DNA from: Paracoccus pantotrophus
GTDB taxonomy: Bacteria; Pseudomonadota; Alphaproteobacteria; Rhodobacterales; Rhodobacteraceae
DNA: 64,000 nt
Assembly: GCF_008824185.1 (NCBI RefSeq)
Contig: NZ_CP044426.1
Location: 310,001-374,000, forward strand
Direction: 5' to 3'
Part shown: one piece after another, positions 17,134 to 26,159 of the stretch
Layout of the letters: each line of letters begins with the position of its first letter
Numbering within the stretch: position 1 is the stretch's first letter
Notes under the pieces: generated by a model
Database searches by the model: none
Told to the model about the DNA's origin: nothing
Seen by the model: only the letters and a program-made list of their open reading frames with translations
Position numbers and translations under genes: made by a program

Positions 17134-18377
17134 TCCAGGCTGGCCTGTTTCGCCGCCGCCTCGATGACCTCCAGCGCCTGCGCATTGCCGGCGAATTGCC
17201 TGCGCGCCTCGGCCAGGATGTCGGCGGCATGGTCCTTTTGCCCGATCACCGGCAGGGACGAGATCAGCCGCGCCCATTCCTCGGGCGTGCCGCCCTGGGT
17301 GGCCAGCCGGGTCTCCAGCCCCTTGACCATGCCCTCGACCATCTGCTGACGCTCTTCGGCGGTCATCTCCTCGGCCGCGGCCATGGCGTCGGCATCCGGG
17401 CCGGGCATGGCGGGCAGGCTGGGCATGCCCGGCGTGCCAACGGCGGCGGGTTCGGGCGGGGTATAGTCCGGGTGGCCGGCAAACCAGGCCAGATCCTGGA
17501 TCGAGCCGCGGATCGGCGCGATCCAGGGCGCGTTCTCGGGGCCCTCGGCCAGCAGCCGGGCCCAGACCGGGAAGGCCTGGTCGGGCCGGCCGTTCTGCAG
17601 GTGCAGCAGCCCCGCCATGAAGCGCGCCTGCGGATTGCGGGCGTCCCGCGCCAGCGCCTGGGCCACCGCCTCCTCGCCGTCGCGGGTGATGATGCCGCCC
17701 GCCGCCTCGATCGTCAGCCCGGCCAGCCGCGCCAGATCCTCGGCGCTGGCCTTGTCGCCGCGCAGCGCGACCAGCCGGTGCTGCGCGTCCTTGGCCGCGA
17801 CCAGGTTGCCCAGCCGTTCCTCGTGCTCGGCCAGCAGCTCCAGGCCGCGCGGATCGTTGGGGTTCTTCTGCACCGCCTCGCGCAGCCGCTCGATCAGGGC
17901 GACATATTCGGCATCGGGCTCGGGGCGGGCGGGCCTGGGGGCCTGCGCCTCGGCATCGGCCTGGCTGGGGCGGCTGTCGTAAAGCGCCTGCGCCTGGGCG
18001 ATGCGCTGCGCGATGGGGGCGTCGGGGCTGTCGGGCTGGCCCAGGCGCTGATAGGTCAGGAAGGCCCCGCCCAGCAGCGCGGCCAAGAGCGCCAGCGCCG
18101 CCCAGCCGCCGGCGCTGCGCCGGGTGCTGCCGGCGCGTTCCAGCGCGCGGTCGGCGGCCAGCACCTTGCGGCCGATCTCGACCCGCAGCCGCTCGGCATC
18201 CGCCGCGTCGATCACGCCGCGTTCCAGATCGCGCTCGACCTCGCGCAGCTGGTCGCGATAGATTCGCAGGTCATAGGCGGCGGCGGGCTCGGCCGCCTCG
18301 CCCTGCCGGCGCAGAAGCGGCGCGGCGATGGCCAAGGCCACCACCCCTGCCAGCGCGGCGCAGATGATCCAGAACAT
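17130..18377 (-). CDS. ccmI: Cytochrome c maturation protein CcmI (CycH)
   Basis: An inner-membrane protein that presents apocytochrome c to the heme ligation complex. It has 415 residues: TM1 at the N terminus (IICAALAGVVALAIAAPLL), a cytoplasmic loop with a Leu-rich coiled region (DQLREVERDLERGVID), TM2 near GGWAALALLAALLGGAFL, then a periplasmic TPR domain. This is the CcmI architecture described in Rhodobacter and Paracoccus. I take the ATG at 18377, preceded by AGAGAGGAAG; the open frame upstream has no such site. It is divergent from soxB. Confidence 0.92.
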   Translation of the reverse strand: MFWIICAALAGVVALAIAAPLLRRQGEAAEPAAAYDLRIYRDQLREVERDLERGVIDAADAERLRVEIGRKVLAADRALERAGSTRRSAGGWAALALLAALLGGAFLTYQRLGQPDSPDAPIAQRIAQAQALYDSRPSQADAEAQAPRPARPEPDAEYVALIERLREAVQKNPNDPRGLELLAEHEERLGNLVAAKDAQHRLVALRGDKASAEDLARLAGLTIEAAGGIITRDGEEAVAQALARDARNPQARFMAGLLHLQNGRPDQAFPVWARLLAEGPENAPWIAPIRGSIQDLAWFAGHPDYTPPEPAAVGTPGMPSLPAMPGPDADAMAAAEEMTAEERQQMVEGMVKGLETRLATQGGTPEEWARLISSLPVIGQKDHAADILAEARRQFAGNAQALEVIEAAAKQASLE

Positions 18378-18579
18378 CGGCTTCCTCTCTTTGGCTGGTC
18401 CGGTGATAGCGGTTTTCCGCCGGCCGAGAAAGTCAAAGCCCTGCGACAAATCGCGAAGCGGGCCGCGGGACATCTGCGCCGGGCCGTGACGCAATTCGAC
18501 AATCGCCCCGTCGCAACCCGGCTTGCCCGAAAACCGCCCCCGCTTCACTCTGCACGGGTCGAGTCGCAAGAGGTTCCCC

Positions 18580-19851
18580 ATGCCCGCATCTGCAAGTTCC
18601 AGCACCGGCCGCTATTCGGTCTTTGCCATCGCGCGCGAGGCGATGCGGCTGCATACCGGCTGGAAACGCGCCTGGGCCAGTCCCGAGCCGAAGAAGAAAT
18701 ACCAGGTCGTCATCGTCGGCGCCGGCGGCCATGGCCTTGCCACCGCCTATTACCTGGGCAAGAATTTCGGCATCACCGATGTCGCGGTGATCGAGAAAGG
18801 CTGGCTGGGCGGCGGCAATACCGGCCGCAACACCACCATCATCCGCTCGAATTACCTGCAGGATCCGTCGGCGGCGATCTATGACAAGGCGCTGAAACTC
18901 TACGAGAACCTGTCGCAGGATCTGAACTACAACATCATGTTCAGCCCGCGCGGCCTTCTGATGCTGGCGCAGACCGAGCATGAGGTGCGCGGCTACAAGC
19001 GCACCGTCTATGCCAACCAGCTACAGGGCGTGGCGACCGAATGGGTCAGCCCGAAGCGCATCAAGGACATGCTGCCGATCATCAATATCGACGGGCCGCG
19101 CTATCCGGTCCTGGGCGGGCTTTACCAGGAGCGCGGCGGCACCGCCCGCCACGACGCCGTGGCCTGGGGCTATGCCCGCGCCTGCTCGGCCATGGGCATG
19201 CACATCATCCAGAACTGCGAAGTGACCGGCATCGAGACCGCGAACGGCCAGGTCCGCGCGGTGAACACCGGCAAGGGCCGGATCGAATGCGACAAGCTGG
19301 CGCTGATCGCCGCCGGCCACAGCTCGGTCCTGGCCGAGATGGCCGGCTTCCGCCTGCCCATCGAATCGCTGGCGCTCCAGGCGCTGGTTTCCGAGCCGAT
19401 CAAGCCCTGCTGCGACCTGGTCATCATGGCCAACACCGTCCACGGCTATCTGTCGCAATCCGACAAGGGCGAGATGGTGATCGGCGGCGGCACCGACGGT
19501 TTCAACAACTACACCCAGCGCGGCTCCTGGCACCATGTCGAAGAAACCGTGCGCGCGCTGATCGAGACCTTCCCGATGCTGTCGCGGCTCAAGATGCTGC
19601 GGCAATGGGGCGGCATCGTGGACATGACCGGCGACCGCTCGCCGATCCTGTCCACCACGCCGGTCGGCAACATCTTCGTCAACTGCGGCTGGGGCACCGG
19701 CGGCTTCAAGGCCATCCCCGGCTCGGGCTGGGCGATGGCAGAGTTGCTGGCCAAGGGCCGGCCCGGCCCGCTGGCCGCCGATTTCGGGCTGAACCGTTTC
19801 GCCGAGGGCCGCTTCATCGACGAAAGCGTCGCCGCGGGGGTGGCGCATTGA
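18580..19851 (+). CDS. soxB: Sarcosine oxidase beta subunit
   Basis: The FAD-containing catalytic subunit of heterotetrameric sarcosine oxidase, which demethylates sarcosine to glycine with H2O2 and, with folate, 5,10-methylene-THF. It has 423 residues. An FAD-binding motif VVIVGAGGHGLATAYYL and the GGNTGRNTTIIRSNY loop are typical, with a C-terminal NCGWGTGGFKAIPGSG. The start at 18580 has AGAGG ten bases upstream. Unlike the usual soxBDAG order, soxD does not follow directly: a small membrane-protein gene intervenes. Confidence 0.95.
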   Translation: MPASASSSTGRYSVFAIAREAMRLHTGWKRAWASPEPKKKYQVVIVGAGGHGLATAYYLGKNFGITDVAVIEKGWLGGGNTGRNTTIIRSNYLQDPSAAIYDKALKLYENLSQDLNYNIMFSPRGLLMLAQTEHEVRGYKRTVYANQLQGVATEWVSPKRIKDMLPIINIDGPRYPVLGGLYQERGGTARHDAVAWGYARACSAMGMHIIQNCEVTGIETANGQVRAVNTGKGRIECDKLALIAAGHSSVLAEMAGFRLPIESLALQALVSEPIKPCCDLVIMANTVHGYLSQSDKGEMVIGGGTDGFNNYTQRGSWHHVEETVRALIETFPMLSRLKMLRQWGGIVDMTGDRSPILSTTPVGNIFVNCGWGTGGFKAIPGSGWAMAELLAKGRPGPLAADFGLNRFAEGRFIDESVAAGVAH

Positions 19852-19946
19852 TGCGCAGCGCGGGCATGATCCTGCCGGCGCATGCGGTTTTTGGGCCGAT
19901 TTTTGCCCAAGTGCCGGTTGCGGTGGAAAATTTCGTGCAAGGGTTG

Positions 19947-19959
19947 GGAAACTGTTTCC
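19947..19959. promoter_or_regulatory. 13-base palindrome upstream of the small gene between soxB and soxD
   Basis: GGAAAC-T-GTTTCC, perfect six-base arms, 49 bases before the ATG at 20009. It may be a regulator site for the inserted gene or for soxDAG. A weaker inverted repeat TTGGGC-N8-GCCCAA lies at 19891-19910. Confidence 0.35.
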
Positions 19960-20008
19960 TGTCTGGTGAATTGTTGAATCACGTCACCATGACCAAGGAG
20001 TTTTCTTC

Positions 20009-20263
20009 ATGGCCGAACAGAACAAGAGCAACCTCTGGCTCATCGTCGGCGTCGTCGTCGTCGTGCTGGTCGTCATCTATTGGTTCGTGTCTTCCGGCAC
20101 CGAACCGGCAGCGACCGAGCCGCCCGCCGCGCCGGCCGTCTCGTCCGAGCCCGCGCCGGTCGATGACGGCGCCGTCTCGGTCGAGCCGCCGGCCGATGCT
20201 GCTCCGGCCGATCCCGCTGTTCCCGAGCCGGCCGAGCCTGCCACCCCGGCTCCGGCCAACTAA
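20009..20263 (+). CDS. Small single-pass membrane protein with Pro/Ala/Glu-rich tail
   Basis: I do not recognise a family. The 84-residue product begins MAEQNKSN, has one strong hydrophobic helix (LWLIVGVVVVVLVVIYWFV) and then a low-complexity, acidic Pro/Ala/Glu/Val tail that would lie in the periplasm. AAGGAG sits eight bases before the ATG, a strong ribosome binding site, so it is very likely translated. It separates soxB from soxDAG and is followed by a GC hairpin at 20276-20291. A link to sarcosine oxidation is only positional. Confidence 0.8.
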   Translation: MAEQNKSNLWLIVGVVVVVLVVIYWFVSSGTEPAATEPPAAPAVSSEPAPVDDGAVSVEPPADAAPADPAVPEPAEPATPAPAN

Positions 20264-20561
20264 GGCGTCCCTCCCGGCGCCTTCGGGCGCCCTCTCTCTC
20301 CAGGGCCGGGGGGCGTTGTGCCCCTCGGTTCCTTGCCGTGTCATCTGCGACGGCCGAACAGGCCGCCCCTCCCATGCGCTGCGCCGCCGCGCCGTGCCCT
20401 TGTTCCCGGCCCCCGCCATCCTTGCCAGCCGTGCAGCCCCGCCGGGCATCGCGGGCTGCGGATGCCTTGCCGGGCCCCTGCCTTCCATCGCCGCCTTGCG
20501 CGCCCGGCCGACCCTCTGGGCGCCGGCCCGCCTGCGCGCCTTGCCGCCCAAGGAGTGATCC
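20264..20561. other. Gene-free spacer before soxD with a GC hairpin
   Basis: About 300 bases without a supportable gene. It begins with the hairpin GGCGCC-TTCG-GGCGCC (20276-20291), a possible terminator for the small membrane-protein gene although it lacks a T run. The rest is strikingly C/T-rich on the plus strand (for example CCCTCTCTCTCC). A promoter for soxDAG should lie here but I cannot place it. Confidence 0.45.
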
Positions 20562-20939
20562 ATGCTGACCCTGACCTGTCCCTATTGCGGCGTCGCGGCC
20601 GAGGAAACCGAGCTGCAACCCGGCGGCGAGGCGCATCTGAAGCGCTTCGGTCCCGGCTCGTCGGATGCCGAGTTCGAGGCCTATCTTTTCGCCCGCAAGA
20701 ACCCCAAGGGCGTGCATTTCGAACGCTGGCGCCATGCCTATGGCTGCGGCAAGTGGTTCCTGGCGGCGCGTGACACCGCTACGCTGCAGGTCTTTGGCAC
20801 CTACAGCGCCCAGACCCCGCATCCCACGCCCGAGATCGTCGCCGCCATCCAGGCTGCGCGTCCCGACTGGCAGCCCGACTGGCCCGAAACCTCCGCCGAA
20901 ACCCCTGTCGATACCCCCGCCGAAAGCCTGAACGCATGA
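20562..20939 (+). CDS. soxD: Sarcosine oxidase delta subunit
   Basis: The small zinc-binding subunit of heterotetrameric sarcosine oxidase, which helps assemble the complex. The zinc ligands fall where expected: C6 and C9 (CPYC) and H58 and C62 (HAYGC). It has 125 residues against about 90-100 in many homologues; the excess is a C-terminal acidic/Pro/Thr tail (after about residue 95). Its stop overlaps the soxA start by four bases (ATGA), so soxD, soxA and soxG are translationally coupled. Confidence 0.93.
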   Translation: MLTLTCPYCGVAAEETELQPGGEAHLKRFGPGSSDAEFEAYLFARKNPKGVHFERWRHAYGCGKWFLAARDTATLQVFGTYSAQTPHPTPEIVAAIQAARPDWQPDWPETSAETPVDTPAESLNA

Positions 20940-23866
20940 CCCGGACCGGACCCTTCCGCCTGCCGCGCGGCGGCCGCCTGATCGACCGCGCCTATCAACT
21001 GCCCTTCCGTTTCGACGGCCGCCAGATGCGCGGGGTCGCGGGCGATACGCTGGCCTCGGCCCTGCTGGCCAACGGCCAGCTGATGATGGGCCGCAGCTTC
21101 AAGTATCACCGCCCGCGCGGCCCGATCGCCTCGGGCGCCGAGGAACCGAACGCGCTGCTGGGCCTCGGTCAGGGCGGCCGGTTCGAGCCGAACCAGCGCG
21201 CCACCACCACGCCGCTGGTCGCCGGCATGGTCACCGCCAGCCAGAATTGCTGGCCCAGTCTGAACGCCGATATCGGCGCAGTGAACAACTGGCTCTATCG
21301 CTTTTTCCCGGCCGGTTTCTATTACAAGACCTTCATGTATCCGCGCGGCTTCTGGAAACATGTGTTCGAGCCGATCATCCGCCGCTCGGCCGGCCTGGGC
21401 AAGGCCCCGACCGATCCCGACCCGGACAAGTACGAACAGGCCTATGCCCATGTGGACGTGGTGGTCGTCGGCGGCGGCATCGCCGGGCTGGCCGCGGCCC
21501 GCGACGCCGCGCGCCGGGGCAAGTCGGTCTGGCTGGTCGAGCAGGCACCGCATTTCGGCGGCCGCACGCCGACCGACCATGCCGACGGCCAAGCCCGCGT
21601 CGATGCGCTGCTGGCGGAATTGCGGGGGATGGAGAACGTCACCCTGCGCCGCTCGACCCAGGCGACCGGGCTTTACGACCACGGTTATCTGCTGGTGCGG
21701 GAATCGCTGGCCGATCACGACCCGAACGCGGGCATCCCGCGCCAGCGCCTGTGGCGCATCCGCGCGGGCCATGTGATCGTCGCCACCGGTGCGCTGGAGC
21801 GGCCGCTGAGCTTTGCCGGCAATGACGTGCCAGGGGTCATTCTGGCCTCGGCCGTGCGCGATTACATCGACCTTTACGGCGTGGCGCCGGGCCGGCGGAT
21901 CGTCGTCGTCACCAATAACGACGATGCCTATCGCACCGCGCTGGCGGCGCTGGATGCCGGGCTCGAGGTCGCCGCGGTGATCGACGCGCGCAGTTCGGCC
22001 ACGGGGGCGCTGCCCGCAGCGGTGCGCGCCCGCGGCCTGCGCGTCCTGACCGGCAGCGCCATTGCCGGCATCAAGGGCGGCCAGGCGGTCGAGGCGGTCA
22101 AGATCTGCGCCCATTCCGGCTCGGGCCAGGTCACCGAGACCGTGGATGCCGATTGCGTCGCCATGTCCGGCGGCTGGTCGCCGGTGGTCCACCTGTGGAG
22201 CCATTGCGGCGGCAAGCTGAACTGGTCCGACGCGCAGTCGATGTTCGCCCCCGACCCGAACCGCCCGCCGACCGGCGCCGACGGCAAGGCGATGGCCAGC
22301 TGCGCGGGTGCAGCGGCGGGCGACCTGCTGGTCCCGGAACTGACCGGCGCGCAGGCGGAATCCGCGACCATGCCGGTCTGGGTCATGCCGGCCCACGCCA
22401 CGCGCAAGATGAAGTTCAAGATGTGGCTCGACTTCCAGAACGACGTGAAGGTCTCGGATGTCGAACTGGCCGCGCAGGAAGGCTATCACAGCGTCGAGCA
22501 TACCAAGCGTTACACGACCCTCGGCATGGCGACCGACCAGGGCAAGGTCAGCAACATCAACGGCCTTGCCGTGCTGTCCCATGCGCTGAACCAGCCGATC
22601 CCGGCCACGGGCACGACGACCTTCCGCCCGCCCTATACGCCGCTGACCCTGGGCACCATCGCCGGCGAGGCGCGGGGCGAGATCTTCCAGCCCTTGCGCA
22701 AGACGCCCATGCATGGCTGGCACGAAAGCCGCGGCGCCTTCTTCGAGCCGGTCGGCCACTGGCGCCGCCCCTATTGCTACCCGAAGGCGGGCGAAAGCCA
22801 TGGCGACGCGGTGGCGCGCGAGATCCGCGCGGTGCGGGCCTCGGTCGGCACGCTCGATGCCTCGACGCTGGGCAAGATCATCGTCAAGGGCCCGGATGCG
22901 GGCAGGTTCCTCGACATGATGTATACCGGCATGATGTCCACGCTGCCGGTGGGCAAGTGCCGCTATGGGCTGATCTGCAACGAGAACGGCTTCCTTGTGG
23001 ACGACGGCGTGGCCGCGCGGCTCAGCGAGGACACCTGGCTGGTGCACACCACCACCGGCGGCGCCGAGCGCATGCACGGCCATTTCGAGGACTGGCTGCA
23101 ATGCGAATGGTGGGACTGGAAGGTCTGGACCGCCAATGTCACCGAGCAATGGGCGCAGGTCGCCGTGGTCGGCCCGAAGGCCCGCGTGCTGCTGGAGCGG
23201 CTGGGCGGCATGGACCTGTCCCCCGAGGCGCTGCCCTTCATGGGCTGGGCCGAGGGCCAGATCGCCGGCATTCCCGCCCGCGTCTATCGCATCAGCTTTT
23301 CGGGTGAACTCAGCTTCGAGGTGGCGGTGCCGGCGAACCGCGGCCTTGAACTGTGGGAAAGGCTGCATGAGGCCGGGCGCGACCTGGACGTTACCCCCTA
23401 CGGCACCGAGGCGATGCATGTCATGCGCGCCGAAAAGGGCTTCATCATGATCGGCGACGAGACCGACGGCACGGTGATCCCGCAGGATCTGGGCCTGAAC
23501 TGGGCGATCAGCAAGAAAAAGGCGGATTATATCGGCAAGCGCGCGCAGGAGCGCAGCCACATGACCGATCCCCGGCGCTGGAAGCTGGTGGGGCTGGAAA
23601 GCGTCGACGGCCGGGTGCTGCCCGACGGCGTCTATGCGGTGGAAGAGGGCGTGAACGCCAACGGCCAGCGCAAGGTGCAGGGCCGCGTGACCTCGACCTA
23701 TATGTCGCCGACGCTGGAGCGGCCCATCGCCATGGGCCTGGTGCGGCAGGGGCCGGAACGCATGGGCGAGGTGCTGGAGTTCCCGGTCGCGGGTCAGGAA
23801 AGCTACAAGGCGCGGATCTGCGATCCGGTCTTCTACGACAAGGAAGGGAGCCGGGCGAATGGCTGA
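20936..23866 (+). CDS. soxA: Sarcosine oxidase alpha subunit
   Basis: The large subunit of sarcosine oxidase, 976 residues. In order: an N-terminal ferredoxin-like Fer2_4 fold without cluster cysteines (FDGRQMRGVAGDTLASALLA), a dinucleotide-binding domain with VVVVGGGIAGLAAARDA at about 178-194, and from about residue 600 an aminomethyltransferase (GcvT-like) domain that binds folate (YTGMMSTLPVGKCRYGLICN onward) and passes the methylene group to tetrahydrofolate. The length is normal. It overlaps soxD by four bases and soxG by eight. Confidence 0.95.
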   Translation: MTRTGPFRLPRGGRLIDRAYQLPFRFDGRQMRGVAGDTLASALLANGQLMMGRSFKYHRPRGPIASGAEEPNALLGLGQGGRFEPNQRATTTPLVAGMVTASQNCWPSLNADIGAVNNWLYRFFPAGFYYKTFMYPRGFWKHVFEPIIRRSAGLGKAPTDPDPDKYEQAYAHVDVVVVGGGIAGLAAARDAARRGKSVWLVEQAPHFGGRTPTDHADGQARVDALLAELRGMENVTLRRSTQATGLYDHGYLLVRESLADHDPNAGIPRQRLWRIRAGHVIVATGALERPLSFAGNDVPGVILASAVRDYIDLYGVAPGRRIVVVTNNDDAYRTALAALDAGLEVAAVIDARSSATGALPAAVRARGLRVLTGSAIAGIKGGQAVEAVKICAHSGSGQVTETVDADCVAMSGGWSPVVHLWSHCGGKLNWSDAQSMFAPDPNRPPTGADGKAMASCAGAAAGDLLVPELTGAQAESATMPVWVMPAHATRKMKFKMWLDFQNDVKVSDVELAAQEGYHSVEHTKRYTTLGMATDQGKVSNINGLAVLSHALNQPIPATGTTTFRPPYTPLTLGTIAGEARGEIFQPLRKTPMHGWHESRGAFFEPVGHWRRPYCYPKAGESHGDAVAREIRAVRASVGTLDASTLGKIIVKGPDAGRFLDMMYTGMMSTLPVGKCRYGLICNENGFLVDDGVAARLSEDTWLVHTTTGGAERMHGHFEDWLQCEWWDWKVWTANVTEQWAQVAVVGPKARVLLERLGGMDLSPEALPFMGWAEGQIAGIPARVYRISFSGELSFEVAVPANRGLELWERLHEAGRDLDVTPYGTEAMHVMRAEKGFIMIGDETDGTVIPQDLGLNWAISKKKADYIGKRAQERSHMTDPRRWKLVGLESVDGRVLPDGVYAVEEGVNANGQRKVQGRVTSTYMSPTLERPIAMGLVRQGPERMGEVLEFPVAGQESYKARICDPVFYDKEGSRANG

Positions 23867-24377
23867 GGCACTGGCGAAGATCTCTCAGGTGCAGGACTGG
23901 GGCATGATCCAGATCCGCGCCGACCTGGCGCGGGCGGGCGAGGCCATCGCCGCGGCGGCCGGGGTGGCGCTGCCCGGACAGGGCCGCATCACCACCGACG
24001 GCAGCCGCTCTCTCGGCTGGATGTCGCCGGACGAGCTGCTGCTGGTCCTGCCGTGCGCCGAGGCGGCCGAGGCGCTGGCCGCCCTGCAGGACGCGCTTGC
24101 GACTGAACACGCGCTGGTGCTGGATGTCAGCGACATGCGCGCGGTGTTCCGCATCCAGGGCGCCCGCGCGCTGGACGTGCTGGCAAAGCTCTGTCCCGCC
24201 GACCTGGCGGCCATGCCCGAGGACGGGCTGCGCCGCACCCGCGCGGCCCAGGTCGCCTGCGGCATCTGGCGCGAACCGGGCGGCTATGTGCTGATCGGCT
24301 TCCGCTCGGTCACCGACTACCTGCGCGGCATCCTGACCGGCGCGGCGGCGCCGGGCACGCAGCTTAGCCCGCGCTAG
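23859..24377 (+). CDS. soxG: Sarcosine oxidase gamma subunit
   Basis: The fourth subunit of sarcosine oxidase, 172 residues, with a GcvT-like fold. Typical blocks are LGWMSPDELLLV and VLDVSDMRAVFRIQGARALDVLAKLCP. The start lies eight bases inside soxA. No catalytic role is known beyond complex stability. Confidence 0.92.
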   Translation: MAEALAKISQVQDWGMIQIRADLARAGEAIAAAAGVALPGQGRITTDGSRSLGWMSPDELLLVLPCAEAAEALAALQDALATEHALVLDVSDMRAVFRIQGARALDVLAKLCPADLAAMPEDGLRRTRAAQVACGIWREPGGYVLIGFRSVTDYLRGILTGAAAPGTQLSPR

Positions 24378-24437
24378 GACTTGTGGCGGCGGCAGGGCGG
24401 CGTATGGATGGGGGGTGAAAGCCACCCGGTTGATTCC

Positions 24438-24890
24438 ATGCGCGCCGCCCTTGTCTTGCCCTGTCTCCTCGCCGGCCTGGTTTCACCGGGCCCCGCCGCC
24501 ATGGCGCAGGCCTGGGGGCAAGAGCCGCCGGTGGTGATGATGTGCCAGATCCTCGACGAAAGCGGCACCGGCTGGGTGCCCGAGTTCATCATGATGACGC
24601 GCCAGACCGCCGGCCCGCGCCAGGGCCGGATCGAGGTCTTCGACCCGATCCTGCAGCGCATCGTCGGCCAGCCGATCGAGGCCAGGATCACCGCCGATGA
24701 CCGCACCAGCCGCAGCTATGGCTGGGCGCTGGCCGGGGTGCGCAATGCCTCGGGGCAGCGGACCGAGCGGCTGGACTTTCGGCTGACGGTGCAAAAGGCC
24801 GATGGCAGCGCGCGGGTGACGGTGACGGCGCTGGGCTATGACAACATCATGACCGGGACCGGGGCCTGCGGCTCTCCTGGCGGGGGATAG
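24438..24890 (+). CDS. Secreted protein of unknown function
   Basis: I do not recognise the family. From the ATG at 24438 the 150-residue product has a clear signal peptide (MRAALVLPCLLAGLVSPGPA, cleavage near AMAQA) and then a single compact region with two Cys (MCQILDESG and GACGSPGG), which could form a disulfide in the periplasm. No good ribosome binding site precedes this ATG; earlier in-frame ATGs at 24381 and 24408 are possible but would mask the signal peptide. It follows soxG by 60 bases on the same strand. Confidence 0.65.
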   Translation: MRAALVLPCLLAGLVSPGPAAMAQAWGQEPPVVMMCQILDESGTGWVPEFIMMTRQTAGPRQGRIEVFDPILQRIVGQPIEARITADDRTSRSYGWALAGVRNASGQRTERLDFRLTVQKADGSARVTVTALGYDNIMTGTGACGSPGGG

Positions 24891-24997
24891 GGCAGGAACC
24901 CGCGCCGCCTTGAAGGCGTTTAGCGGCCGACAGGGCTTTTCCCCGTTTGGCAGCTGTGCCAGAACAGATTCCGAAACCGTTGGAAAGGAAACCGAAA

Positions 24998-25597
24998 ATG
25001 GCCTTCACGCTTCCCGATCTTCCCTATGCTCACGACGCGCTGGCTGCTGGCGGCATGTCCAAGGAGACGCTGGAATACCACCACGACAAGCACCACAAGG
25101 CCTATGTCGACAAGCTGAACGAGCTGGTCGCCGGCACCGAATGGGAAGGCAAGAGCCTTGAGGACATCGTCAAGGGCACCTACCAGTCGGGCGCCGTGGC
25201 GCAGAACGGCATCTTCAACAATGCCAGCCAGCATTGGAACCACGCCCAGTTCTGGGAAATGATGACCCCGAACCCCGGCGCCATTCCGGGCGAACTGGAA
25301 AAGGCCCTGACCGAAGCCTTCGGTTCGGTGGACGAGTTCAAGAAGAAGTTTTCGGAAGCCGGCGTCGGCCAGTTCGGCTCGGGCTGGGCCTGGCTCGTCA
25401 AGGACAAGGACGGCAGCCTGAAGGTCACCAAGACCGAGAACGGCGTGAACCCGCTCTGCTTCGGCCAGACCGCGCTGCTGGGCTGCGACGTGTGGGAACA
25501 CAGCTATTACATCGATTTCCGCAACGCCCGGCCGAAATACCTGGAAAACTTCCTCGACAAGCTGGTGAACTGGGAAAACGTGGCCTCGCGCCTCTGA
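24998..25597 (+). CDS. sodB: Iron superoxide dismutase
   Basis: Disproportionates superoxide in the cytoplasm. It has 199 residues. Metal ligands fall at H28 (EYHHDKHH), H82 (WNHAQFW), D164 and H168 (DVWEHSYY). The NNASQHWNH block is closer to Fe than Mn enzymes, though cambialism cannot be excluded. The start at 24998 follows GGAAAGGAAACC. The gene stands alone and is followed by a terminator. Confidence 0.95.
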   Translation: MAFTLPDLPYAHDALAAGGMSKETLEYHHDKHHKAYVDKLNELVAGTEWEGKSLEDIVKGTYQSGAVAQNGIFNNASQHWNHAQFWEMMTPNPGAIPGELEKALTEAFGSVDEFKKKFSEAGVGQFGSGWAWLVKDKDGSLKVTKTENGVNPLCFGQTALLGCDVWEHSYYIDFRNARPKYLENFLDKLVNWENVASRL

Positions 25598-25619
25598 TCC
25601 CGGCAAGGCATCGCGTCAA

Positions 25620-25645
25620 GGCCCGCCCCGTTCGGCGGGCCTTTT
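25620..25645 (+). terminator. Intrinsic terminator of sodB
   Basis: Stem GGCCCGCC / GGCGGGCC with loop CCGTTC and a TTTT tail, 22 bases after the sodB stop. Confidence 0.85.
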
Positions 25646-25718
25646 CCGTGGCGGGCGGAATCGGGTTGCGGCGCGGCGCATCCGGCGCCAGTCTTCGCCC
25701 GATGCGCAAGGAGACGAG

Positions 25719-26159
25719 ATGAAACCGCTGCTGCCCGCCCTTTGCCTGGGCCTGATCCCCCTTGCCGCGCCGGCGCAGGATGCGGGGCTGGTCATCCATG
25801 GCGGCTATGCCCGCGCCGCCGATCCCCGTTCCGGCGCCGCCTTCATGGTGATCGAGAATCGCGGCGCCGGGGCCTGCACGCTTTCCTCGGTCGCCTCGGA
25901 CGCGGCCGAGCGGGTCGAATTGCATACCCATCGCGACGAGGGCGGCGTGATGCGGATGGTCAAGGCGGGTCCGATCCGGATCCCCGCCGGCGCCCGGCAC
26001 GAACTGGCGCGGGGCGGCGATCACGTGATGCTGATGGGATTGAAGCAGCCGCTTGCGGATGGCGAGGAACTGGCGCTGACGCTGGATTTCGGCCCCTGCG
26101 GCACGGTCCGGGCCCGCCTGCCGGTCGACAACAAGCGCATGCCCGGCCACGCGCATTAG
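25719..26159 (+). CDS. Periplasmic copper chaperone PCu(A)C
   Basis: Binds Cu(I) in the periplasm and delivers it to cytochrome oxidase. It has 146 residues including a signal peptide ending near AAPAQ. The copper motif H-x10-M-x21-H-x-M is exact: H69, M80, H102, M104. A second possible ligand pair (H71, M78) and a His-containing tail (MPGHAH) are extra. It ends on a TTAG shared with the convergent esterase gene. The copper exporter copA lies just beyond, so the neighbourhood is concerned with copper. Confidence 0.92.
   Translation: MKPLLPALCLGLIPLAAPAQDAGLVIHGGYARAADPRSGAAFMVIENRGAGACTLSSVASDAAERVELHTHRDEGGVMRMVKAGPIRIPAGARHELARGGDHVMLMGLKQPLADGEELALTLDFGPCGTVRARLPVDNKRMPGHAH

Noticed and set aside
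20318..20773. A 151-codon plus-strand frame before and across soxD
   Set aside because: It overlaps soxD out of frame, lacks a ribosome binding site and has an Arg/Pro-rich composition.
20801..23560. A 919-codon minus-strand frame opposite soxA
   Set aside because: soxA has full-length family motifs on the plus strand; the frame is a shadow.
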